Below, one piece after another: positions 15,239-21,949 of a DNA stretch of 24,718 bases. The stretch comes from an uncultured Oscillospiraceae bacterium (lineage in GTDB: Bacteria; Bacillota; Clostridia; Oscillospirales; Oscillospiraceae): the NCBI GenBank assembly GCA_934567355.1, contig CAKTJC010000037.1, positions 1 through 24,718 on the forward strand, written 5' to 3'. How positions within the stretch are numbered: position 1 is the stretch's first letter; each line of letters opens with the position of its first letter. The notes under the pieces are model-generated. The model saw only the letters and a program-made list of their open reading frames with translations, was not told the DNA's origin and ran no database searches. The translations under genes and the position numbers were made by a program.

Positions 15239-15744
15239 ACGGAAAAGAAATGCTGGAAGCCATGAGCTTCGTCGATGAAAAATACATTGAAGATGCAGAA
15301 ATTATCCCAAAGCGCCGCCCGCACTGGCAGCCAATTGCCGCCGCGGCTGCATGCCTTGTACTGGTGCTGATCGGCGCATGGAAGGCAACGCCCACGAAGG
15401 ATGCCGCACCGGAGATGGCCGCAGCGCAAATGGACGAGGCCGCCGTCTACAGCGGAGGCACCGAAGCGCTGATGCCCATGGTGGGCGCGGCGGCAGCCAG
15501 AAACGCCATGCCGCCGGAAATGACGGTAACCGTGGTTGAGCAGGATGGCAGCACCCTGCGCTGCACCGTGGACGACCCCGGCACCGGTGAATTTGCCCCC
15601 GGTGCGCAGATCACCGTCCTGCTGAGCGGCACCAACGACACGGGTGAAATTTCCATCCCCACTCACCTCAGGATCACCTATGAGCCGGGCACAGAGGAAA
15701 GCACCGTCACCGCCTTTGCATGGGAGGACGCAGAGGAACCGTAA
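15235..15744 (+). CDS. Putative anti-sigma factor, single-pass membrane protein
   Basis: Protein of 169 residues starting at GTG 15235, overlapping the sigma gene stop, with GGAGGGA upstream. Residues 1-35 are cytoplasmic. One TM segment follows (about 37-57, containing IAAAAACLVLVLIGAW). The extracytoplasmic part is Ala-rich, then has a small beta-type domain (EMTVTVVEQDGSTLRCTVDD to the end). No HxxxCxxC zinc motif is present, so it is not a ZAS-type anti-sigma. The function is assigned from position and topology only; similar small membrane partners follow many clostridial ECF genes. A strong terminator follows. Confidence 0.65.
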   Translation: MNGKEMLEAMSFVDEKYIEDAEIIPKRRPHWQPIAAAAACLVLVLIGAWKATPTKDAAPEMAAAQMDEAAVYSGGTEALMPMVGAAAARNAMPPEMTVTVVEQDGSTLRCTVDDPGTGEFAPGAQITVLLSGTNDTGEISIPTHLRITYEPGTEESTVTAFAWEDAEEP

Positions 15745-15753
15745 CGCGCACAA

Positions 15754-15786
15754 ACCCGCAGGGGACTTTCCCCTGCGGGTTTTTTG
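15754..15786 (+). terminator. Intrinsic terminator after the sigma/anti-sigma pair
   Basis: ACCCGCAGGGG (15754-15764) pairs with CCCCTGCGGGT (15770-15780), with a five-base loop and a T run. It lies between convergent genes and may act on both strands, though the T run is good only on the plus strand. Confidence 0.95.
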
Positions 15787-15792
15787 CAATTA

Positions 15793-18700
15793 TCAGCGGA
15801 TAAACCGGAATTCCATGAAGTCGAAGTCACAGCCGGGCAGGAAGAGGAAGGTCACATCCTGCTTGCCGGTGACCGGCTCCAGGGGGAAGATGCGGGTCTC
15901 GTAATCGTCGCAGCCCGCGAATTCCACCACCCGGCGCTGCTGGGTACCGTTCCCTTCAAAGCGCAGATGGATGGTGTTGTTTTCCAGCTTGCTTCTGCCC
16001 CGGATGGCGACGGCCGTGAAGCCCTGCGCGCCGAAGTCCAGGCCCTTGAATACCAGGGATACGTTGTTGCCGATGCCCTCCACGGTGCTTTCCGTCAGGG
16101 TAAACTTATCGCCGTATACGCTGGTATAGGAACGGGCCGGGATGGTCCCCCAGGCGATGGCGCGCTCTTTGAAGGTGAAGCCCTTGATGTGCACCTTGCA
16201 GCCCATCTCAATACCGAACACATCCTGCCCGGTCAGCGGCTCATCCAGCACATAGGTATCCGGCTGGTACACATTCCACTGGGAGGGCTTGTCATAGATC
16301 CGCTCGCCGATCATCCGGCTGCCGGGGGTGTAGGGGATACCCTTCCAGAAGCGGATGGGGGTAGGAACACTGGACATTTCAAATACATCAATGGTGAGTT
16401 CCCGGGCGCCTGCCGGGCCAAAGTCCAGCTGGTCAAAAGCGACCCAGCTCATGCCCTTGCGGCTGGTGGTGATGCCCCGCTCGTTGCCGTTGCCGATCTC
16501 GCCCTGGGAATCGGTAAACAGCGCCGCGCTTACAAATTCATAGGGGTTGAGGAACAGGCTGCCCAGTCCCTCTACGCTGACCTCCAGATCGGACAGCACC
16601 ACGCCGCCCATGCAGCGGATGCGTACCCGGCCGTCACCCACGCCGGTGATGCGCACCTGGTTATTTCCGATCTCCTCCAGCCTGACATTGGTCACAGTGA
16701 CGCCCTGGTCATCCGTCACCCGCCAGGAAAGATGCCGGTCGGCGGCATTTTCCGGGTAGATCCTGGCTGTGATCACCGCCTGGGGGGCATCCTTTGTCAG
16801 GTGCAGGGCGGTCGCGCTCAGCTCAATCTTCCGCACAGGCACGGCGGGGAACGCCTCCCGGTGCAGGATCTTCGGCAGGATCTCACTGTGATGGGCTGCA
16901 TCCTCCACCCGGATCTCCACGGCGGCTCCCTCCAGAGCCGGGGCGCTGACCCGGATGATGCCGGTGCCCGGCTTGCCGGAACCGGCGGCCACGGCCAGCA
17001 GCATGCCGGAGAAAAGCTGGCGGCAATCGGTCTTATATTCGTCCATATCATTGCTGTTGCCGTTGTCCAGTCCCACCAGCTCCAGGGGGCCCTCGGTGCT
17101 GACCCGGACGGCATCCACCGCATTGCGGACGGGGTATCCCTGGGCATCCACAGCGGTGATGGTGCAGAACACCAGGCTGGTGCCGCTGTTATCCACCACC
17201 GGACGATCCGCAGTGATCCGCAGCGCCGCAGCGCCGCCGAAGGAATCCTGCCGGTCCCGGGCCACTTCCCACCCTGCGTTATCATAGCCGATGGCCTCGA
17301 TGTAGCCGGGGGCATAGGGCACCTGCCAGCTGGCCCGAATATCCGAACCGCCCCGGAGGCTGAGCCTGCCCTGGCTCACGCCATTGACGATCAGTTCTAC
17401 CTGGGGGAGGTTGGAGAGGATGCTCACATCGATCGTCTGACCGGGATTGAAATCCCAGTAGGGCAGCAGGTGAAGCACCGGCTTTTGCTGCCAGGTATGC
17501 CAGCCTGCCTGGTAGGCATAGAAATAATCCTTGGGGAATCCGGCGGTATCCACCAGGCCGAAATAGCTGTTTTTGGTGTGGTAGGGCGTAGGCTCGCCGA
17601 TGTAGTCGATGCCGCTCCACAGGAACTGCCCCAGGTTATAGGGATAAAGCTCGTCGGATGCGATGCAGGCCTGGTGGCTCTCTGCGCCCCAGCTGGTGCG
17701 GCTGTTGCCCAGGCTGGAGCACTGGAAATCGTCATCCACCAGCAGCGGCTGCGCCAGGGGGAAGTGGTAAATGCCCCGGCTCTGCACCACGGAAGCGGTC
17801 TCGCTGCCGTAGATCACCCAGTCCGGGTGCGCCGCGTGGTGGTCGTCATACAGGTTTTCGCCATAGTTATAGCCCACGGCATCCAGCAGCGGGGCGCAGT
17901 GCTGGGTATTCTCCCACGCCATGTAGTTGGAGCCGAAGGTAGTAAAGCCGTTCTTCCGGGGATCGTGGAGGGCAACCTCTTCGCACAGCGCCTTGGTCGT
18001 GGCGTAGCCTTCCTCGGCGTCCCGGTGAGTATCGTAGATCTCGTTGCCGATGCTCCACATCAGCAGGCTGGGATGGTTCCGGTCCCGGCGCACCCAGCTG
18101 GCTACATCCTTTTTAAACCACTGAGGGAAGAAGCGTGCATAGTCATAGGGGGTCTTGCTCCGCAGCCACATGTCAAATGCTTCGTCCAGCACCAGGATGC
18201 CCATCTCATCCGCCAGATCCATCACAGCGGGGGCGGGCATGTTGTGGGAGGTACGCAGGGCGTTGACGCCCATCTCCTTCATGATCTCCAGCTGCCGCCT
18301 GGCGGCATCCCGGTTGAAGGCCGCGCCCAGGCAGCCCAGGTCATGGTGCAGGCACACGCCGTGAAGCACCACCCGCTGCCCGTTGACCAGCAGCCCCTTG
18401 TCCGGTGAGAGCTCCAGGGTGCGGAAGCCGCAGCTCGTGGTCAGCTCGTCCAGCACCTCTTCGCCCCGCAGCAAAGCGGCTCTGAGGGTATAGACCTTGG
18501 GGGTATCCACCGACCACAGGGCGGGATCTTCCACCGGGAAGGAAATTTCGGCATCGCAGGCGGCCTCCGCCGCGGCGACGGTCTCCCCCTCCGGACTCAG
18601 GAAGGTATAGACTACCCGGTCGCCGGGCTGGGCGTGCTCCGTTTCGGAGGATACCGTCACCTGCCAGCTGCCTCTCTCCTGCTTCCGGGGGGAGACGTAC

Positions 18701-19149
18701 AGGCCGTCGGTGACCAGATGGGTGCTGCCGTATTCGATCGCCCACACATCCCGGTAGATGCCCGCGCCGGAATACCAGCGGGAATTGGGATGCCGGAGCA
18801 GGCAGCGCACCAGCACGGTGTTCTCCCCTGCGCACAGGTACTGCGTCACGTCTGCCTGGAAGGAAGAGTAACCATATTTCCACTCGGCTGCCGGCTGCCC
18901 GTTGACATACACCGCCGCATCCATGTATACGCCCTCAAAGTACAGGCAAAACCGGCGGCTGGGGGTATAGGAAAAGGTCTTCCGGTACCAGCCGGTACCG
19001 TCCTGATACAGCTCGCCCACATGCCAGATCTGCCAGTCGTGGGGCAGCGTCACCGGCACCCAGTCCAGCTTTCCTGCCGGAAGCACCTCGCCGCACTGCC
19101 GGTCCACATAGCATTCCCAGCCGCAGTTCCAAAGAGTTTTTGTTCTCAT
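15793..19149 (-). CDS. Glycoside hydrolase family 2 (beta-galactosidase-like), multidomain
   Basis: Large enzyme of 1118 residues with no signal peptide, so predicted cytoplasmic. Order: GH2 sugar-binding jelly roll (about 1-140, with VTLPHDWQ, VYMDAAVYVNG, RWYSGAGIYRDVW); Ig-like domain (about 150-245); TIM barrel (about 250-560) with SHNMPAP, acid/base Glu370 in WSIGNEIYD and nucleophile Glu450 in IYGSETAS; a DUF4982-like Ig domain (about 570-650); further Ig/Big-like domains (to about 860); and a C-terminal carbohydrate-binding-like region ending DFDFMEFRFIR, reminiscent of CBM6. Both catalytic residues are intact. The ribosome site AAAGGAAAA precedes the ATG. No transporter or regulator adjoins it. 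Beta-galactosidase is the nearest well-known activity, but GH2 enzymes of this layout also act on other beta-linked sugars. Confidence 0.92.
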   Translation of the reverse strand: MRTKTLWNCGWECYVDRQCGEVLPAGKLDWVPVTLPHDWQIWHVGELYQDGTGWYRKTFSYTPSRRFCLYFEGVYMDAAVYVNGQPAAEWKYGYSSFQADVTQYLCAGENTVLVRCLLRHPNSRWYSGAGIYRDVWAIEYGSTHLVTDGLYVSPRKQERGSWQVTVSSETEHAQPGDRVVYTFLSPEGETVAAAEAACDAEISFPVEDPALWSVDTPKVYTLRAALLRGEEVLDELTTSCGFRTLELSPDKGLLVNGQRVVLHGVCLHHDLGCLGAAFNRDAARRQLEIMKEMGVNALRTSHNMPAPAVMDLADEMGILVLDEAFDMWLRSKTPYDYARFFPQWFKKDVASWVRRDRNHPSLLMWSIGNEIYDTHRDAEEGYATTKALCEEVALHDPRKNGFTTFGSNYMAWENTQHCAPLLDAVGYNYGENLYDDHHAAHPDWVIYGSETASVVQSRGIYHFPLAQPLLVDDDFQCSSLGNSRTSWGAESHQACIASDELYPYNLGQFLWSGIDYIGEPTPYHTKNSYFGLVDTAGFPKDYFYAYQAGWHTWQQKPVLHLLPYWDFNPGQTIDVSILSNLPQVELIVNGVSQGRLSLRGGSDIRASWQVPYAPGYIEAIGYDNAGWEVARDRQDSFGGAAALRITADRPVVDNSGTSLVFCTITAVDAQGYPVRNAVDAVRVSTEGPLELVGLDNGNSNDMDEYKTDCRQLFSGMLLAVAAGSGKPGTGIIRVSAPALEGAAVEIRVEDAAHHSEILPKILHREAFPAVPVRKIELSATALHLTKDAPQAVITARIYPENAADRHLSWRVTDDQGVTVTNVRLEEIGNNQVRITGVGDGRVRIRCMGGVVLSDLEVSVEGLGSLFLNPYEFVSAALFTDSQGEIGNGNERGITTSRKGMSWVAFDQLDFGPAGARELTIDVFEMSSVPTPIRFWKGIPYTPGSRMIGERIYDKPSQWNVYQPDTYVLDEPLTGQDVFGIEMGCKVHIKGFTFKERAIAWGTIPARSYTSVYGDKFTLTESTVEGIGNNVSLVFKGLDFGAQGFTAVAIRGRSKLENNTIHLRFEGNGTQQRRVVEFAGCDDYETRIFPLEPVTGKQDVTFLFLPGCDFDFMEFRFIR

Positions 19150-19219
19150 CTCTTATTTTCCTTTCATGGGTGATGAAGCACATTTTCAGCCGGGAGCTCC
19201 CGCGTCCCGGCGCTGCCTT

Positions 19220-19382
19220 GGGGAAGCTCTGATTAAATCGGCAAGAGTTGTGAGCGAGAGATTTTTCGGCCAATCGAGGCACCGAAAACGGAGGAATACT
19301 GTATGTATTTCCCGTTTTCGGTGCTGAAGAGTGGGCGGAAAAGATCCGCTCACAGCCGCAGACGATTTATTCAGAGGTCCCC
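19220..19382. repeat. MITE-like palindromic element (163 bp)
   Basis: The ends are imperfect inverted repeats: GGGGAAGCTCTGATTAAATC on the left, and on the right the complement of GGGGACCTCTGAATAAATC; similarity continues inward through TGTGAGCG. The centre is a perfect 13-bp stem, GCACCGAAAACGG (19279-19291) with CCGTTTTCGGTGC (19312-19324). It has no plausible gene and no clear target-site duplication. It sits between the divergent GH2 gene and the rpsF operon. The remainder of 19150-19618 holds a short GCCGGGA/TCCCGGC hairpin (about 19190-19210), the rpsF promoter and its leader. Confidence 0.8.
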
Positions 19383-19510
19383 TTAGATATATCAAAGAAT
19401 CTCCCGGATTTCAAGTGCAATTTCCGAAAAAGCCGTCCCGGTCCACATTTCCTTTTCCCCGCTGCGCTGCAAAGAGCGGAAGTTTTCCAATGAAACAGCG
19501 TAAAAAATCC

Positions 19511-19539
19511 TTGACAAATGTACGGAAATCCGATAATAT
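19511..19539 (+). promoter_or_regulatory. Sigma-A promoter of the rpsF-ssb-rpsR operon
   Basis: Perfect -35 TTGACA (19511-19516), a 17-base spacer and -10 TAATAT (19534-19539); the overlapping TATAAT at 19537 would need a 20-base spacer. Transcription would begin near 19546, leaving a leader of about 73 bases. Confidence 0.85.
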
Positions 19540-19557
19540 AATACGGTCTGCAAATGC

Positions 19558-19599
19558 GGACAAATCCTTGCTCACGGCGAGTCCGTGGGCCAAAAGTCC
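19558..19599 (+). ncRNA. Possible S6:S18 autoregulatory leader
   Basis: The leader can form an outer GGAC/GTCC pairing (19558-19561 with 19596-19599) around a CACGG/CCGTG hairpin (19573-19577 with 19583-19587). Many bacteria regulate rpsF operons by S6:S18 binding to a leader hairpin with a CCG signature. The position fits, but I cannot verify the consensus here. Confidence 0.35.
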
Positions 19600-19618
19600 A
19601 AAAGGAGGTGCAATCAAC

Positions 19619-19915
19619 ATGGCTAAGATCACCGGTAAGTATGAGGTGCTCTACATCATCGACCCTGCTCAGGGCGAAGAGGGCATCGCAGCACTTGTGG
19701 AAAAGTTCAAGGCAATGGTGGAGGCGGAGGGTACTCTGTCCAGCATTGATGAGTGGGGCAAGCGTCGTCTTGCATACCCCATCAACGACCTGGTGGAGGG
19801 CTACTATGTTCTGATGAACATGGAATCCAAGCCCGAGTTCCCCGCAGAGCTGGAGCGTGTGATGAAAATCACCGACGGCATCCTGCGCTGCCTGACCACC
19901 GCTGTGGAGGAGTAA
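19619..19915 (+). CDS. rpsF: 30S ribosomal protein S6
   Basis: Ribosomal protein of 98 residues in the platform of the small subunit, partner of S18. YEVLYIIDP at the start, the central EWGKRRLAYPI and the YYVLMNM strand are family signatures. The ATG at 19619 follows a near-perfect AAAGGAGGTG site. It is the first gene of the conserved rpsF-ssb-rpsR operon; ssb begins five bases after its stop. Confidence 0.97.
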   Translation: MAKITGKYEVLYIIDPAQGEEGIAALVEKFKAMVEAEGTLSSIDEWGKRRLAYPINDLVEGYYVLMNMESKPEFPAELERVMKITDGILRCLTTAVEE

Positions 19916-19919
19916 TTTC

Positions 19920-20441
19920 ATGCTCAACCACATTGTTATCATGGGCCGCCTGACCCGTGACCCCGAGCTGCGCCGCACGGGCAGCGGCATCGCCGTCACC
20001 AGCTTCTCTTTGGCTGTGGACCGCGATTTCAGCCCCAAAGACGGCGGAGAGCGGGAGACCGACTTCATCGACTGTGTCGCTTGGCGTTCTACCGGAGAGT
20101 TCGTCTCCAAGTACTTCACCAAGGGCAGCATGGCGGTGGTGTCCGGCCGGCTGCAAATCCGCAGCTGGAATGATAAGGACGGCAACAAGCGCCGCAGCGC
20201 CGAGGTTGTGGCAGACAATGTCTACTTCGGCGACAGCAAGCGCAGCGGCGACCAGCAGAGATCCGGCTCCTACGACAGCGCACCCGCCCCCTACGGCAGT
20301 GCGCCCGGCTATGGCAGCGCTCCCGCAGCGCCCGGCTATGGTGCGGCTCCGGCTCCCAGCTACGGCGGCTATTCCGCCCCCAGCGCTCCAGCATCGGATT
20401 TCTCGATGGTGGACGATGACGACGCACAGCTGCCCTTCTAA
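19920..20441 (+). CDS. ssb: Single-stranded DNA-binding protein
   Basis: Protein of 173 residues that coats single-stranded DNA in replication, recombination and repair. The OB fold (about 1-105) contains [26 protein letters not shown] and FIDCVAWR. A flexible linker rich in Gly, Ala, Pro, Ser and Tyr has tandem GSAP/PGYG units. The acidic tip ends DDDDAQLPF, the docking tail for partner proteins, varied slightly from the common DDDIPF. GAGGAG precedes the ATG. It lies between rpsF and rpsR, as usual in Firmicutes. Confidence 0.97.
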   Translation: MLNHIVIMGRLTRDPELRRTGSGIAVTSFSLAVDRDFSPKDGGERETDFIDCVAWRSTGEFVSKYFTKGSMAVVSGRLQIRSWNDKDGNKRRSAEVVADNVYFGDSKRSGDQQRSGSYDSAPAPYGSAPGYGSAPAAPGYGAAPAPSYGGYSAPSAPASDFSMVDDDDAQLPF

Positions 20442-20482
20442 CGAACTTTTTCATCAAGAAACTTACGAAGGAGGTAATTTCC

Positions 20483-20719
20483 ATGGCTAACGAACAGCGT
20501 ATGCGTCCCCGCAAGCGCAAGAAGGTTTGCGCATTCTGCGTGGATAAAGTGACCAGCATTGACTATAAGGACACCGCAAAGCTCCGCCGTTACCTGTCCG
20601 AGCGTGGCAAGATTCTGCCCCGCCGTACCACCGGTACCTGCGCCGCCCACCAGCGTGACCTGACCACCGCTATCAAGCGCGCCCGTCAGATTGCTCTGCT
20701 GCCCTACGTCACTGACTGA
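20483..20719 (+). CDS. rpsR: 30S ribosomal protein S18
   Basis: Small-subunit protein of 78 residues that binds beside S6. The family core is clear: [10 protein letters not shown], then [20 protein letters not shown] and [21 protein letters not shown] strong GAAGGAGG site precedes the ATG. Last gene of the operon, with a terminator 14 bases downstream. The paired Cys in CAFC and a further Cys in GTCAAHQ suggest a zinc-binding S18 variant. Confidence 0.97.
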   Translation: MANEQRMRPRKRKKVCAFCVDKVTSIDYKDTAKLRRYLSERGKILPRRTTGTCAAHQRDLTTAIKRARQIALLPYVTD

Positions 20720-20732
20720 TTGTAGTTCGCTC

Positions 20733-20765
20733 CTCCCCCGGGCTTTCCCGCCCGGGGGAGTTTTT
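20733..20765 (+). terminator. Intrinsic terminator of the rpsF-ssb-rpsR operon
   Basis: CTCCCCCGGGC (20733-20743) pairs perfectly with GCCCGGGGGAG (20750-20760), followed by TTTTT. Confidence 0.96.
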
Positions 20766-20837
20766 ATGCTCTCCGGGGCGGCAAGGCGAGGCAGCAAAAA
20801 AATGGGAATCCATATTCCCTTTTCTCCGCAATTGCGG

Positions 20838-20843
20838 TATAAT
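20838..20843 (+). promoter_or_regulatory. Probable -10 element of the RNA methyltransferase gene
   Basis: A perfect TATAAT stands 31 bases before the ATG. The -35 position (20815-20820, TTCCCT) matches poorly, so this may be a weak or activator-dependent promoter. Confidence 0.4.
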
Positions 20844-20874
20844 ACTGCCATAATTGCTGCAAAGAGGAACCGAT

Positions 20875-21771
20875 ATGAAGGATTTTATTGAAATTACCGA
20901 TTTCCAGGATCCCGAGCTGGATGTGTTTGCGCGGCTGACCGAGGCGCAGCTGCTGAACCGGTTTGAGCCGAAGAAGGGAATGTTCATCGCAGAGAGTCCC
21001 AAGGTGATCCAGCGGGCGCTGGCTGCCGGGTGCCGCCCGGAGAAGCTGCTGGTGGAGCGCGACCACTGCAACCGGGAGGCAATGGAGGCCATCGAGGCCT
21101 GCGGCGATGTGCCGGTGTATACCGCGCCCCTGCCGGTGCTGACCCAGCTGACCGGTTTCCAGCTCACCCGGGGCATGCTGTGCGCCATGTATCGCCCGCC
21201 CCTGCGCTGTGCCGGGGATGTGCTGAAGGACGCCCGCCGGGTGGCGGTGCTGGAGGACGTGATGAACCCCACCAATCTGGGGGCGATCTTCCGCTCCGCC
21301 GCCGCCCTGAACATGGACGCGGTGCTGCTCACCCCTGCCTGCACCGATCCGCTTTACCGCCGCTGTGCCCGGGTGAGCATGGGCACGGTCTTCCAGGTGC
21401 CCTGGGCGTACCTGGAGGGAGATTGGCAGGCGCAGCTCCATGCCTTGGGCTTCAGGACTGCCGCCATGGCGCTGACGGATGACAGCGTCTCCATCGATCA
21501 TCCCGCCCTGGCCGCCGAGCCGAAGCTCGCCATCGTCCTGGGCACCGAGGGCGACGGCCTCGCGAAGTCCACCATCGCCGACTGTGATTACACCGTAAAG
21601 ATCCCCATGTCCCACGGTGTAGATTCCCTCAACGTCGCCGCCGCCAGCGCCGTCGCCTTCTGGCAGCTGGGGAAGGTGAAGGCTACGTTGAATGGTATGC
21701 AGTTCAACAAGAATGTAGGGGACGATGCCCACATCGTCCCGCAGCCCCACGAAACCACCGCATTGCGTTGA
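20875..21771 (+). CDS. SpoU/TrmH-family RNA 2'-O-ribose methyltransferase
   Basis: Predicted S-adenosylmethionine-dependent methyltransferase of 298 residues acting on rRNA or tRNA. The start is ATG 20875, after AAGAGGA. An N-terminal substrate-binding part (about 1-115) contains FIAESPKVIQRAL. The SPOUT knot (about 120-268) has motif 1 NPTNLGAIFR (from Asn131), motif 2 IVLGTEGDGL (Gly223 on) and motif 3 SLNVAAASAV (Asn253), all intact. The last 27 or so residues (from about 272) are encoded by an inverted-repeat element and look unlike the family, so the original stop was probably replaced. The catalytic core should be unaffected. Monocistronic, ending at the terminator 21894-21938. The exact target nucleotide is not predictable. 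Confidence 0.93.
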   Translation: MKDFIEITDFQDPELDVFARLTEAQLLNRFEPKKGMFIAESPKVIQRALAAGCRPEKLLVERDHCNREAMEAIEACGDVPVYTAPLPVLTQLTGFQLTRGMLCAMYRPPLRCAGDVLKDARRVAVLEDVMNPTNLGAIFRSAAALNMDAVLLTPACTDPLYRRCARVSMGTVFQVPWAYLEGDWQAQLHALGFRTAAMALTDDSVSIDHPALAAEPKLAIVLGTEGDGLAKSTIADCDYTVKIPMSHGVDSLNVAAASAVAFWQLGKVKATLNGMQFNKNVGDDAHIVPQPHETTALR

Positions 21772-21860
21772 ATGGGACGGGGGAAATAACATTTCCCCAT
21801 TCAACCGGGCACGGAAATATTCCACCCCGGCGCGGGCCGATGTGGGCATCGGCCCCTACA
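21688..21860. repeat. Inverted-repeat element overlapping the methyltransferase 3' end
   Basis: Arms 21714-21742 and 21832-21860 are inverted copies matching at 27 of 29 positions; each arm also contains a CGATG/CATCG hairpin. TTGAATGG occurs at 21688 and again at 21769, and its complement CCATTCAA at 21797, the same motif that marks the 14346-14597 element. The left arm is translated as the end of the methyltransferase. The right arm lies just before the gene's terminator. Confidence 0.85.
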
Positions 21861-21893
21861 AGGGAACCTGGGGTGCATTCCACGCCAATAATT

Positions 21894-21938
21894 CAGCGGC
21901 AGGAGCCACGGTTTTTCGTGGGTCCTGCCGCTGTTTTT
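21894..21938 (+). terminator. Intrinsic terminator after the RNA methyltransferase gene
   Basis: CAGCGGCAGGA.CCACG (from 21894) pairs with CGTGG.TCCTGCCGCTG (ending 21933) around a T-rich loop, followed by TTTTT. It lies between convergent genes; the T run favours the plus strand. Confidence 0.93.
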
Positions 21939-21949
21939 GCTTTTGGAGC

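Noticed and set aside
15784..18408. Very long open frame (874 codons) on the plus strand opposite the GH2 gene
   Set aside because: It mirrors the GH2 coding frame, has no ribosome site or family resemblance and is His/Gly/Ala-rich, as expected of antisense frames in GC-rich genes.
19303..19618. Small frame starting within the MITE and running into rpsF
   Set aside because: It is in frame with rpsF only by chance; the near-perfect ribosome site and promoter place the true start at 19619.
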